DNA from: Azorhizobium doebereinerae UFLA1-100
GTDB lineage: Bacteria; Pseudomonadota; Alphaproteobacteria; Rhizobiales; Xanthobacteraceae
Assembly (NCBI RefSeq): GCF_000473085.1
Contig: NZ_AXBA01000004.1
Span: 124,651-188,650, forward strand
Direction of reading: 5' to 3'
Length of the DNA stretch: 64,000 nt
Under the pieces are notes generated by a model, which saw only the letters and a list, made by a program, of their open reading frames with translations, had not been told where the DNA came from and ran no database searches. Made by a program: the position numbers and the translations under genes. The number at the start of each line of letters is the position of its first letter. Positions within the stretch are counted from its first letter, which is position 1. Below are positions 43,283 to 52,501 of this stretch, in pieces.

Positions 43283-43999
43283 ATGAGCCGGTCGCAGGAC
43301 ATCATCGGGCGCGGTCCTTCCCTCGCCGATGTGCTGGCGCAGCGGCTGCGGGAGGAAATCTCCTCGGGCCGTCTGCGTCCCGGGGAGCGCCTGCCCACCG
43401 AACTGCAACTGGCCGGCACCTATGGCGTCAGCCGGCCGATCGTGCGCGAGGCGGTCGGGCGGCTGAAGCATGACGGGCTCGTGCTGACCCGCCAGGGCGC
43501 GGGCGCCTTCGTCGCCGAGCCGAGCGCCATCTCCTCCTTCCGTCTCGACATCTCCGATTTCAGCAACAAGGACGAGATGCGCAACATCGTCGAGCTGCTG
43601 ATGGCGGTGGAATCCCGGGCGACGGCCTATGCTGCCGTGCGGCGCAGCGACGAGGACCTGACGCATATCCAGGCGCAGCTCGATGCCATGCAGGCGGCGA
43701 TCGACCGGGGCGATCCGGGGGTGGACGAGGATGTGGCCTTCCACCGCGCCATCGTCGAGGCGACCGGCAATCCCTTCTTCCGCGACCTCTCGGATTTTCT
43801 CGACCGGCGGGTGCGGACCTTCATCCGCGCCGCCCGCTCCAACACCGCGCGCATGCAGGGCCTGACCCAGGCGGTGCAGCGCGAGCACCAGGCGATCTTC
43901 GATGCCGTGGCCGGCGGCGATCCCGACAAGGCCCAGGCGGCCGCGGAGACGCACCTGAAGAATGCCGCCGCCCGGCTCACGCTCTACTTGCAGCCCTGA
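43283..43999 (+). CDS. FadR/FCD-type GntR regulator of the catabolic island
   Basis: A 238-residue regulator. N-terminal winged helix: LRPGERLPTELQLAGTYGVSRPIVREAVGRLKHDGLV-type segment (key part ELQLAGTYGVSRPIVREAV). C-terminal FCD domain: VDEDVAFHRAIVEATGNPFF and REHQAIFDAVAGGD, with the metal-ligand His residues. It follows the two SDR genes by 39 bases and is the only regulator between the two divergent units, so it probably controls both, with a pathway acid as inducer. Confidence 0.85.
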   Translation: MSRSQDIIGRGPSLADVLAQRLREEISSGRLRPGERLPTELQLAGTYGVSRPIVREAVGRLKHDGLVLTRQGAGAFVAEPSAISSFRLDISDFSNKDEMRNIVELLMAVESRATAYAAVRRSDEDLTHIQAQLDAMQAAIDRGDPGVDEDVAFHRAIVEATGNPFFRDLSDFLDRRVRTFIRAARSNTARMQGLTQAVQREHQAIFDAVAGGDPDKAQAAAETHLKNAAARLTLYLQP

Positions 44000-44015
44000 T
44001 CCGGCGGGGCGGATC
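43998..44015 (+). terminator. Hairpin after the regulator gene
   Basis: GATCCG (43998-44003) pairs with CGGATC (44010-44015) over a 6-base loop, beginning within the FadR-type stop codon. No T-run follows. Confidence 0.35.
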
Positions 44016-44108
44016 GCGCGGCCTTTCGGGCACGGAATCGATCCAACGGGTGCTGCACCCGCCGTCCCGCCGCCCCGAGGGGATGGCAAGGGCGTGCGGC
44101 TAGTGGTA

Positions 44109-44129
44109 GGTAAGTCGATAAGACTGACC
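44109..44129. promoter_or_regulatory. Imperfect inverted repeat just upstream of fumC
   Basis: GGTAAGTC (44109-44116), a 5-base spacer and GACTGACC (44122-44129) form an 8-base dyad with one mismatch, touching the G-run that serves as ribosome site. It could be an operator or a leader hairpin. Confidence 0.3.
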
Positions 44130-44142
44130 GGGGGGAATGACC

Positions 44143-45597
44143 ATGGACGGAAACGCCACTCCCACTCTCCGCGACCTGCCGATCGGCATCGACGCCACGG
44201 GCGAGCGCCAGGAGTTCGACAGCATGGGCCAGGTCATGGTTCCGGCTGATCGGTACTGGGGCGCCCAGACCCAGCGCTCCCTCCAGCATTTCTCCATCGG
44301 CGACGACCGCATGCCCAAGGCGGTCTATCATGCCTATGGCTACGTCAAGAAAGCCTGTGCCCTCGTCAACCATGCCGCCGGCCGCCTGCCGGACTGGAAG
44401 AAGGACGCCATTGTCCGGGCCGCCGACGAGACCATCGCCGGCAAGCTCGATGACCATTATCCGCTGTATGTCTGGCAGACGGGCTCCGGCACGCAGTCCA
44501 ACATGAACGTCAACGAGGTGGTCTCCAACCGGGCGATCCAGCTCCTCGGCGGCACGCTCGGCACCCAGCAGCCGGTCGGGCCCAATGACGACGTCAACAT
44601 GGGCCAATCCTCCAACGACACCTTCCCGACGGCCATGCACATCGCTGCCGTGACGGCCATCGACGCGCTCCTCGTTCCGCAGCTCGGGCAACTGGCCGGC
44701 ACCATCGAGCGCAAGGCGGACGGCTGGATGGACGTGGTCAAGATCGGCCGCACCCATCTTGAGGATGCCGTGCCGTTGACCGTCGGCCAGGAATGGCATG
44801 GCTGGGCGGGGCAATTGCGGGCCTGCATCGCCGACGTGGAAGCGAGCCGGGCGGGGCTCTATGAACTGGCGGTCGGCGGCACGGCGGTGGGCACCGGCCT
44901 CAACGCACCGGAAGGCTTCTCCAAGGATGTCGCGGCGCAGATCGCCGCCCTGACCGGCAAGCCCTTTGTGACCGCGCCCAACAAGTTCATGGCCCAGGGC
45001 TCGCTCGACGCCATCGTGCGCGCGCACGCGGCCCTGCGGGGCGTCGCCGTGGCGCTGATGAAGATCGCCAACGACATGCGCTGGCTGGCCTCCGGCCCGC
45101 GCTGCGGCTTTGCCGAACTGAAGCTCCCCGACAATGAGCCGGGCTCGTCCATCATGCCCGGCAAGGTCAACCCGACCCAGTGCGAGGCGATGGTGATGAT
45201 CGCGATCCAGGTGCTGGGCAATGACAGCGCCGTGGCGTTCGCGGGATCGCAGGGCAATTTCGAGCTGAATGCCATGCGCCCGATCATCATCAACAATTTC
45301 CTCCATTCCGCCCGCATCCTTGCGGACGGCTGCGGCAAGTTCCGCGAATATTCCGTCGAGGGCACGGAGCTGAACCGCGAGCGGATTCAGCAATATGTGG
45401 AGGGCAGCGTGATGCTGGTCACCGCTCTGTCGCCCGTGATCGGCTACCAGAACGCCGCCCATATCGCCGAGAAGGCCATCGCCGATGGGACCACGCTGAA
45501 GCAGGCCGCGCTCGCCTCGGGCAAGGTGAGCGAGGAGCTGTTCGACAACACGATCAAGCCCTTGAACATGGTCGGCAAAGGTCTCGCCGGCGCCTGA
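44143..45597 (+). CDS. fumC: Fumarase, class II
   Basis: About 484 residues (ATG 44143 is better spaced from the G-run at 44130-44136 than the ATG at 44137). Class II fumarases hydrate fumarate to malate without iron. Motifs: VWQTGSGTQSNMNVNEV, GQSSNDTFPTAMH, GRTHLEDAVPLT and the superfamily signature GSSIMPGKVNPTQCE with the flexible catalytic loop. The next-but-one gene is malate:quinone oxidoreductase, so two consecutive TCA steps are encoded together. Confidence 0.92.
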   Translation: MDGNATPTLRDLPIGIDATGERQEFDSMGQVMVPADRYWGAQTQRSLQHFSIGDDRMPKAVYHAYGYVKKACALVNHAAGRLPDWKKDAIVRAADETIAGKLDDHYPLYVWQTGSGTQSNMNVNEVVSNRAIQLLGGTLGTQQPVGPNDDVNMGQSSNDTFPTAMHIAAVTAIDALLVPQLGQLAGTIERKADGWMDVVKIGRTHLEDAVPLTVGQEWHGWAGQLRACIADVEASRAGLYELAVGGTAVGTGLNAPEGFSKDVAAQIAALTGKPFVTAPNKFMAQGSLDAIVRAHAALRGVAVALMKIANDMRWLASGPRCGFAELKLPDNEPGSSIMPGKVNPTQCEAMVMIAIQVLGNDSAVAFAGSQGNFELNAMRPIIINNFLHSARILADGCGKFREYSVEGTELNRERIQQYVEGSVMLVTALSPVIGYQNAAHIAEKAIADGTTLKQAALASGKVSEELFDNTIKPLNMVGKGLAGA

Positions 45598-45644
45598 ACC
45601 GATCCGCCTGTCGCCGTCCCATTCCTCGTGCCGAAGGGGTTCCC

Positions 45645-46040
45645 ATGATCCGTTGTGTCCGCATCTGGACCGCAGAAGACGGCAATTCCAGCTTCGAGGA
45701 GGGGCATATCGACCTCTCCGGCGGCGCGCGCGGCGACATCCTCAGCGCCACGGCGGGCGCCGTGAGCATCTCGTTCCGCGAGACGAAGTCCGGCGGCACG
45801 TTCGACTGGCACGATGCGCCGGCCCGCCAGTTCGTCATCACGCTGAGCGGCACGCTCGATTTCGTCACCCGCCGCGGCGAGCATTTCACCATCCGGCCCG
45901 GCGACATCCTGCTGGCGGAGGACACCGCCGGCAGCGGGCATAGCTGGAAGCTGGTGGACGACCAGCCCTGGCGGCGGGCCTATGTGATCTTCGCGCCCGG
46001 GGCCGACATTCCCTTCATCCCGACAGGCACCCCGGCCTGA
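45645..46040 (+). CDS. Cupin-fold protein
   Basis: A 131-residue single-domain cupin. The two motifs are visible as DWHDAPARQFVITLSGTLDF (first) and PGDILLAEDTAGSGHSWK (second), with two or three His that could hold a metal. The family is functionally diverse: dioxygenases, isomerases and small-molecule sensors. It sits between fumC and mqo with short gaps, so a regulatory or metabolite-binding role near the TCA genes is possible. I cannot assign a function. Confidence 0.75.
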   Translation: MIRCVRIWTAEDGNSSFEEGHIDLSGGARGDILSATAGAVSISFRETKSGGTFDWHDAPARQFVITLSGTLDFVTRRGEHFTIRPGDILLAEDTAGSGHSWKLVDDQPWRRAYVIFAPGADIPFIPTGTPA

Positions 46041-46061
46041 CCGCCGGACCGGAGACTGACC

Positions 46062-47561
46062 ATGGCACAGGCCTCTACTTCCGCGTCTCCCGACATCGTC
46101 CTGATCGGCGCCGGGATCATGAGCGCGACGCTCGGCACCATGCTCAAGGAGCTGGAGCCCTCGCTATCCATCACGGTGTTCGAGGTGCTGGGGGACTGCG
46201 CCCAGGAAAGCTCCGGCTCGTGGAACAACGCGGGCACCGGCCATGCCGCGAACTGCGAGCTCAACTACACGCCCCAACGCCCCGACGGCAGCATCGACAT
46301 TTCCGAGGCGCTGAAGGTCAATACCGAGTTCGACCTCTCGCGCCAGCTATGGTCCTACCTGGTGCGCAAGGGCGCCATTCCCGATCCGCGCGCCTTCATC
46401 AATCCCTGCCCGCACATGAGCTTCGTGTGGGGAGCCGAGAACGTCGCCTTCCTCAAGGCGCGCTTCCAGGCCATGTCGGCCCACCATTGCTACCACGGCA
46501 TGGAATATAGCGAGGATCGCGCCGAGATCGCCAAATGGGCGCCGATCATCATCGACGGGCGCGCCGAGGGCCAGCCCGTCGCGGCCACGCGCATCATCAC
46601 CGGCACGGATGTGGACTATGGCTCGCTCACCCATCTGCTGACCGGGCATCTCGCCGGCCTGTCGGACGTCTCGATCCACTACAAGCATCGCGTCACGGCG
46701 CTGACCCGCGAGGCCGACGGGCGCTGGCGGCTGGAGGTGGAGGATGTGGCCAGCCGGGAGACCCGCTCCGTCTCCGCCAAGTTCGTGTTCATCGGCGCCG
46801 GCGGCGGCGCGCTGGAACTGCTGCAGAAATCCGGCATCCCGGAAGGCCATGGCTATGGCGGCTTTCCGGTCAGCGGCATCTGGCTGCGCTGCGATGTGCC
46901 CGAGGTGGTCGAGCGCCACCACGCCAAGGTCTATGGCAAGGCCTCGGAGGGCTCGCCCCCCATGTCCGTGCCGCATCTCGACACCCGTATCATCGGCGGC
47001 AAGAAATCCCTGCTGTTCGGCCCCTATGCCGGCTTCTCCACCAAATTCCTCAAGCACGGCTCGCTGACCGACCTGTTCCGCTCCGTCGAGCCGGGCAACA
47101 TCCTGCCGCTGCTGGCCGTGGCACGGGACAACATGGCGCTCTGCGAATATCTGATCGGGCAGGTGCTTCAGACCTCCCAGCACCAGTTCGCCACGCTCCA
47201 GCAATTCTTCCCCACCGCCGCCCGGCACGACTGGCAGCATGCGGTGGCCGGCCAGCGGGTGCAGATCATCAAGCCCGACGCGCACGAGGGTGGGCGGCTC
47301 GAATTCGGCACCGAGCTGGTGGCCGCCGCGGACAAGTCCATCGTGGCGCTGCTGGGGGCTTCGCCGGGGGCCTCCACAGCGACCTTCATCGCCATCGGCG
47401 TATTGGAGAAGTGCTTCGCGTCGGAGCTGACCGATGCGGCGTGGCTGCCCAAGCTGAAGGAGATGATCCCCACCTACGGGATCGACCTGATCACCGATGG
47501 CGCGGCCTGCGCGCGCATCCGCGCCGAGACCGCGCCGGTGCTGAAGATCGACAACATCTGA
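46062..47561 (+). CDS. mqo: Malate:quinone oxidoreductase
   Basis: A 499-residue FAD enzyme that oxidises malate and feeds electrons straight to the quinone pool, on the cytosolic face of the inner membrane. [18 protein letters not shown] is the FAD loop, followed by [22 protein letters not shown], typical of Mqo. C-terminal [14 protein letters not shown] is also characteristic. It starts 22 bases after the cupin gene. Confidence 0.9.
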   Translation: MAQASTSASPDIVLIGAGIMSATLGTMLKELEPSLSITVFEVLGDCAQESSGSWNNAGTGHAANCELNYTPQRPDGSIDISEALKVNTEFDLSRQLWSYLVRKGAIPDPRAFINPCPHMSFVWGAENVAFLKARFQAMSAHHCYHGMEYSEDRAEIAKWAPIIIDGRAEGQPVAATRIITGTDVDYGSLTHLLTGHLAGLSDVSIHYKHRVTALTREADGRWRLEVEDVASRETRSVSAKFVFIGAGGGALELLQKSGIPEGHGYGGFPVSGIWLRCDVPEVVERHHAKVYGKASEGSPPMSVPHLDTRIIGGKKSLLFGPYAGFSTKFLKHGSLTDLFRSVEPGNILPLLAVARDNMALCEYLIGQVLQTSQHQFATLQQFFPTAARHDWQHAVAGQRVQIIKPDAHEGGRLEFGTELVAAADKSIVALLGASPGASTATFIAIGVLEKCFASELTDAAWLPKLKEMIPTYGIDLITDGAACARIRAETAPVLKIDNI

Positions 47562-47601
47562 TGCCTGTGGCGGCGCCGGTGCGCATCGTCTGGCCCCAGC
47601 C

Positions 47602-48843
47602 GTGGAAGTGCGCGTGCAGCAGGAACTGATCGCCAGGGTCGCCGAGCTCCTGTTCGTCAACGGGCAGACGACCCAGGCCGTCCGCACCTCGGTCTCCCGC
47701 CTCGGCGCGGCCCTGGGCGTGCGCGCCACCTGCCGGGAACGCTGGGGGGAATTGACCCTGAGCTTCGACGGCGTGCCGGCGGCCGGCATCCTCGCCGAGC
47801 CGCTCGGCGTCGACATGGGCCGCGTGGCCGCCACCGAGGCACTGGTGGATGCGGTCTGCGACAAGCGCGTGCCACCTGAGGCGGCCTCCGCGCGCCTCGC
47901 CGCCATCGCCGCCCATCCGCCGGTCTCGCTTGCGCGCTTCGCGATCATGGCCGCGGCGGGCGCGGCGGCGCTCGGCGTGATCTTCGGTGCCGCGCAGCCG
48001 CTGACGCTCGCGCTGATCGCGCTCAGCGCCGGCGCCGGGGCCTGCCTGCGGCGCGGGCTCGCGGGCGCCAGCACCAACCCGTTGGTCCAGCCGCTGGCGG
48101 CGGCGCTTCTCGCCGGGGTGGTGGGGACGCTGGCCATGATCCTGAAGCTCGATGTGGACCACCGCCTCGTCGTGGTGTGTCCCTGCATGGTGCTGGTGCC
48201 GGGTCCCCACTTCCTGAACGGCACCATCGACCTGGCCCGGGCGCGCATCCCTTTGGGCGCGGCGCGGATCGCCTTCGCGACCCTGATCGTGCTGATGATC
48301 ATCACCGGCCTGCTGATGGGCCTGTCCCTGGGCGGCGGCACCATTCCGGCGGGCGGTGCGGCGCCCGCCGTCCCGCTCGGCTACGACGTGCTGGCGGCCG
48401 GGGTCGCGGTCGCGGCCTACGGGTCCTTCTTCAACATGCCCTGGCGCGTCCTGCCGCTGCCCATCGTCGTCGGCATGCTCGCCCATGCGGCGCACTGGGG
48501 TATGCTCCAGGCGGGGGCGAGCGTGCAGAGCGCCGCCTTCGTCGCCTGCCTGATCGTGGGCCTGATCGTCACGCCCCTGGCCGACCGCCTGCGCATGCCC
48601 TATGGCGCCTTCGCCTTCGCCCCCGTGGTGTCGCTGATCCCCGGCGTCTTCATGTTCCAGGCGGCCTCCGCATTGCTCGCGCTGGTGAGCGCCGACAGGA
48701 CCGCGCAGGCCGGCGTGCTGACGGAGGCGGTGGCCGACGGCACCACCGCCTTCGTGATCATCCTGGCCATGACCTTCGGGCTGATCGTGCCGAAGATGTG
48801 CATCGAGCACGCCCAGGTTCGACGCGGGAGCCCGCGCCCCTGA
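47602..48843 (+). CDS. ThrE-type threonine/serine exporter family protein
   Basis: A 413-residue membrane protein from a GTG start at 47602. The N-terminal soluble part (1-110, AELLFVNGQTTQAVRTSVSRLGAALG) is the ThrE/DUF1212 domain; two blocks of about five helices each follow, as in fused ThrE exporters. Signature-like CMVLVPGPHFLNGTIDL closes the first helix block. By family it would export amino acids or peptides; no substrate is evident. Its stop is inside a hairpin shared with the convergent gene. Confidence 0.8.
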   Translation: MEVRVQQELIARVAELLFVNGQTTQAVRTSVSRLGAALGVRATCRERWGELTLSFDGVPAAGILAEPLGVDMGRVAATEALVDAVCDKRVPPEAASARLAAIAAHPPVSLARFAIMAAAGAAALGVIFGAAQPLTLALIALSAGAGACLRRGLAGASTNPLVQPLAAALLAGVVGTLAMILKLDVDHRLVVVCPCMVLVPGPHFLNGTIDLARARIPLGAARIAFATLIVLMIITGLLMGLSLGGGTIPAGGAAPAVPLGYDVLAAGVAVAAYGSFFNMPWRVLPLPIVVGMLAHAAHWGMLQAGASVQSAAFVACLIVGLIVTPLADRLRMPYGAFAFAPVVSLIPGVFMFQAASALLALVSADRTAQAGVLTEAVADGTTAFVIILAMTFGLIVPKMCIEHAQVRRGSPRP

Positions 48844-48859
48844 CGCCCGCAGGGGCGTC
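48842..48859. terminator. Bidirectional hairpin at convergent stops
   Basis: GACGCCC (48842-48848) and GGGCGTC (48853-48859) form a perfect 7-base stem with a 4-base loop. It begins inside the ThrE stop codon and ends 2 bases from the amidohydrolase stop. Confidence 0.55.
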
Positions 48860-48861
48860 GT

Positions 48862-49956
48862 TCACGGCAGCTTGAAGATGCGCTTGGCGTTTCCGCCGAG
48901 GATGGCTTTCTGGTCCTCCGCCGGCAGGCCGAGGCTCTTCACATAGTCCACGCCCTGGAGGAACCAGTCGCGGCGGATGGGATAGGAGCCGCCATAGAGG
49001 ATGTTCTGCGCCCCCAGCACCTTCACCGCGCATTCGAGCTGCGCCTTGCCCCATTGCGGGGCGCCGGACATGTCGAAATAGATGTTCCGCGTCAGTTGCT
49101 GGCGCAGCCGCTGGGCCTCGGCCTCGAAGCGGTCCACCTCGTCGCGGAACGCGGCGAGCTTGGGCGGGAAGAGCATCTCCACATAGGCGAAGAAGCCGCC
49201 GCCGAGCATGGAATGCACGAAGGTGAGGTTGGGAAATTCGTCGAACATGCCGCTGAACAGCTCGCGCCCGACGGCGGTGGCCTGGGCGACGCAGCGTCCG
49301 TACTGCCGCCGCTGGTTGGTGTAGGGCACGATGGAGGCATAATCGACCGGAAGCGGCGTGTGATGCACGACGACCGGCACGCCGAGATCGTTGAGGACGC
49401 GCAGGTATGGCTTGAAGGCCGCGTCGTCCAGATAGAGCTGGCCATAGTGCACCGCCATCTGCACGCCGACGAAGCCGAGTTCGTTGAGGCACCGTTCCAC
49501 CTCGCGGATGCTCTCGCGCCCGCCCCAGGGCGGTGCCACGGCGAGCGCTGAGAACCGGTCGGGATTGCTGCGCACGTGCCGGGCGAGGCCGTCATTGACG
49601 ATCTTGCAGGTGTCGAGGTCCAGCCATTCCTGCCAGCAGGGCAGCCGGAAGATCGCCCGCTCGATGCCCGCCGCGTCCATGTCGGCGATCTGCCGGCTGC
49701 GGTCATACTGATCCTGCGCGTAATTGAGCACCTCGTAGCCTTTCGGCTGCTCGATCACGATCTGGCGGATGGTGTCGCCCGGCACGGGGCGGAGTTCCGC
49801 GTGGATGCCGTATTCTCGCGGCGGCGCGCTGAGGAACGCCTCAAGCAGGCGCTCGTCGGAGAACAGGGTCTCCGGCAGCCAGTGCATGTTGGCGTCGATG
49901 ATGCCGCTTCGTGCGCCGGATTGGCTTGGCTTGGAGATTTCGGTTGCATTCTGCAT
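48862..49956 (-). CDS. Amidohydrolase-2 family protein with altered metal ligands
   Basis: About 364 residues from ATG 49956; a GTG at 49968 adds four. It has the ACMSD-like TIM-barrel plan, with VVVHHTP and FVHSMLGGG placing two expected His ligands. The usual N-terminal DxHxH is DANMH (about 21-25): one His is Asn. The usual C-terminal SDYP Asp ligand is Ser in YGGSYP. Metal binding must be weaker or different, so hydrolase or decarboxylase activity is uncertain. Neighbours do not explain it. Confidence 0.8.
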   Translation of the reverse strand: MQNATEISKPSQSGARSGIIDANMHWLPETLFSDERLLEAFLSAPPREYGIHAELRPVPGDTIRQIVIEQPKGYEVLNYAQDQYDRSRQIADMDAAGIERAIFRLPCWQEWLDLDTCKIVNDGLARHVRSNPDRFSALAVAPPWGGRESIREVERCLNELGFVGVQMAVHYGQLYLDDAAFKPYLRVLNDLGVPVVVHHTPLPVDYASIVPYTNQRRQYGRCVAQATAVGRELFSGMFDEFPNLTFVHSMLGGGFFAYVEMLFPPKLAAFRDEVDRFEAEAQRLRQQLTRNIYFDMSGAPQWGKAQLECAVKVLGAQNILYGGSYPIRRDWFLQGVDYVKSLGLPAEDQKAILGGNAKRIFKLP

Positions 49957-50088
49957 GATGATTCTCACGTGTCATGTTTCAAAATGGATACAATATTCAG
50001 TTCATGAACAAGGATCCTGACAGGCGGATGCAGATGGGTCGCTCATCGTGTCAATATTTGGGTGCGCGCCAGCTTGGAACGTTACGAT

Positions 50089-50106
50089 AATTTCATATGA
50101 GAAATT
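50089..50106. promoter_or_regulatory. Inverted repeat upstream of the PepSY-reductase gene
   Basis: AATTTC (50089-50094) and GAAATT (50101-50106) around ATATGA, with GATAAT just left (50086-50091), are reminiscent of a Fur-type site but not a good match. The 285-base gap 49957-50241 is otherwise AT-richer than the genes and shows no coding. Confidence 0.35.
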
Positions 50107-50241
50107 TGCCCTGGATCAAATTTGCCATCTCTACTGCGCGGATACTCCTGCGCAAATCGCTCGTCGGCTTGGCGGGACGAGAATGGAGCCTCTGCGTTTG
50201 ATCTCGCCACGTTCCGCCCGATGATAATCCAGGACCCAATC

Positions 50242-52443
50242 ATGTCTTTTTCCGCCATCCGGCCCCGCCTCATCTGGATCCATCGCTGGATCGGCATCGT
50301 GCTGGCGCCGGTGTTCCTGCTCATCATCCTGTCCGGCGCGGTCCTGTCGTTCCGGCCGGTGGTCGATGACTTCGCGGCCCGCTCGGCGGGAGCAACGCGT
50401 GTTGACGTGCCGGCGCTCGGTGCGCTCGTTCGCACGCTGGAGGCGAGCGGGACGGTGAGGACATTGACCGTTGCGGACGGCGGCCGGTCGGTCGACGTGG
50501 TGAGCAGCGCGGCGGACAGCACCGGGCGATGGGAGATCGCCTCGGCCAGCCGCACCGGCGCCTCGCCCAGCGGGCCGGGCATTTTCCAGACCGCCGAGAG
50601 CCTCCACAAATCGCTGCTCCTGGGCCTCGGCCTCGTCGTGGAGGCCGCCAGCTACGCCATGCTCGCCATCATGCTGGCGGGGCCGCTCCTGGCGTGGCTG
50701 CGGTTCCGCAACACGTTGATCGGTTGGCACACGGCGCTCGGCTGGTGCCTGCTTCCGGTCACCATCGCCTCGCCGGTCACCGCGGTGCTCATGACCCTGG
50801 GCGTCGGCGGCGGCCAGACGCCGCTGCCGAAAGCCGAGCAGCCCGTGACCATGTCGCAGGTGTTCGCGACGCCGCTGCCCGAGGTGGATCTGAGCCACCT
50901 GGAGACGGCCCGCAGCTTTCGCGGCGGCACCGTTCTGGTTCAGGTCGCAGGCGAGACGGGCGGGACCTTCGTCGTCACCGACAAGGGCGCCACGGCGCTC
51001 ACCGGCGGCCCGGGGCTGGTGAAGGAGATCCACGAGGGCACCTGGGCCGGGGCGTGGTCGGGAGGTCTCAATTTCCTCGTTTCCCTTGCCTTGCTGGGCC
51101 TCACCGTCACCGGCTTCGTCTCCTGGTTCCGCCGCTGGCGGCGCGATCGCGGCGGGGCGCTGGCGGCCGGGGCTGACATCCTGCTCGTCCATGCCAGCCA
51201 GACCGGCACCGCCGCGCGCCTTGCCGCGGCGACCCTCGCGGCGCTGGAGCAGGGCGGCGAGCGCGTGGCGCTTGCCCCACTCGGCACGGTGCCGCCGGCG
51301 GAACTCCGCCGCTTCCGCCTCGTCCTGCTCATTGCCGCGACCACGGGCGAGGGCGACGTGCCCGATGGCGCACGGCATTTCCTGAAATCCTTGCAGCCCG
51401 GCGCGATGGCCGGCGTGCGCTTCGCCGTGCTCGGGCTTGGCGACCGGAGCTACGCGCATTTCTGCGGCGGAGCGGAGACACTCCGCAGCGCCCTGCTGGC
51501 GGCGGGCGGAAGCGAAGCCCTGCCGATGGCCTGTGCTGACGGCGACCCGGGCCCGGCCTGGGTGTCCTGGCTGGAGGCGCTGCGGGCCGATCTGGGCCTG
51601 CGCTGCGCCAGTTCCGCGCTGCCGGCGACGAACCCTACGATCGAACTCATCCTGGCCGATCGCCACCGCATGGATGATCCGGCGCAGGGGGAAACCCAGG
51701 AAACCTGGGCCATCACCCTTGAGAGCGCCGCGGACCTCTCCTTCCGGCCCGGCGATCTGTTGCGCGTCACGCCGGGCGAGGGCGAGCGGGAGCGCCCCTA
51801 TTCCATCGGCAGTTCCTGCCGCGTCGATCCGCGCCTGATCGAATTGACCGTGCGGCTGCATCACTGGCGCGATGCGCAGGGGCAGGAGGGCTTCGGCCGG
51901 GTGTCCGGGCTGTTGATCCGCACGATGCCGGTGGGGGGGCGGCTGTCCGCGCGCGTCGATCCGCATCCGGCCTTCAATCCGCCGGACGATCCGTCCTGTC
52001 CCATCATCATGGTCGGCGCGGGATCCGGGGTTGCGCCGTTTCCCGGCTTCCTCAGCGAGCGCAAGGCCAGCGGCCGGCCCGGCCCGGCCTGGCTGCTGTT
52101 CGGCAACCGGCACCGGGACGGCGACTTCCTCTGGGAGGAGCGCTTCGAAGCGGCGCTGCGGGACGGCTCGCTCACCCGCCTGGACACCGCCTTCTCGCGC
52201 GATGCGGATGACGGCGTGCATATCCAGGAACGGCTGAAGGAGGCTGCGGCGGAGGTGGTGGATTGGCTGATGAACAAGAAGGCCGTGGTCTACATCTGCG
52301 GCCGCCGCGAGATGGCGCGCGGCGTCGAGGAGGCGCTGGCGGGCGTCCTTGTCGAGCGCGGCGGCTACAGCCCGGAAGCGGCCCGCGACGAGATCGACCG
52401 CTGGGCCGCCGAGGCGCGCATCCGCGTGGATGCCTTCGACTGA
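50242..52443 (+). CDS. PepSY membrane domain fused to flavodoxin and NADPH-flavin reductase
   Basis: A 733-residue three-part protein. Residues 1-300 are a PepSY-TM unit with four helices; His14, His122, His163 and His264 are placed as in haem-binding relatives. Residues 312-450 are flavodoxin-like (HASQTGTAARLA, ATTGEGDVP). Residues 465-733 are a sulfite-reductase/P450-reductase type FAD/NADPH module (RPYSIGSS, GAGSGVAPFPGFLSER, YICGRREMARGV). The likely job is to pass NADPH electrons across the membrane to reduce a periplasmic ferric siderophore. ATG 50242 has AGGA 7 bases upstream. Confidence 0.83.
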   Translation: MSFSAIRPRLIWIHRWIGIVLAPVFLLIILSGAVLSFRPVVDDFAARSAGATRVDVPALGALVRTLEASGTVRTLTVADGGRSVDVVSSAADSTGRWEIASASRTGASPSGPGIFQTAESLHKSLLLGLGLVVEAASYAMLAIMLAGPLLAWLRFRNTLIGWHTALGWCLLPVTIASPVTAVLMTLGVGGGQTPLPKAEQPVTMSQVFATPLPEVDLSHLETARSFRGGTVLVQVAGETGGTFVVTDKGATALTGGPGLVKEIHEGTWAGAWSGGLNFLVSLALLGLTVTGFVSWFRRWRRDRGGALAAGADILLVHASQTGTAARLAAATLAALEQGGERVALAPLGTVPPAELRRFRLVLLIAATTGEGDVPDGARHFLKSLQPGAMAGVRFAVLGLGDRSYAHFCGGAETLRSALLAAGGSEALPMACADGDPGPAWVSWLEALRADLGLRCASSALPATNPTIELILADRHRMDDPAQGETQETWAITLESAADLSFRPGDLLRVTPGEGERERPYSIGSSCRVDPRLIELTVRLHHWRDAQGQEGFGRVSGLLIRTMPVGGRLSARVDPHPAFNPPDDPSCPIIMVGAGSGVAPFPGFLSERKASGRPGPAWLLFGNRHRDGDFLWEERFEAALRDGSLTRLDTAFSRDADDGVHIQERLKEAAAEVVDWLMNKKAVVYICGRREMARGVEEALAGVLVERGGYSPEAARDEIDRWAAEARIRVDAFD

Positions 52444-52501
52444 TGCGAGCGCATCCCCTTCCCGTCGCCGTCTCTGCGCGATGCGCGGTACCAATCGCGG
52501 A

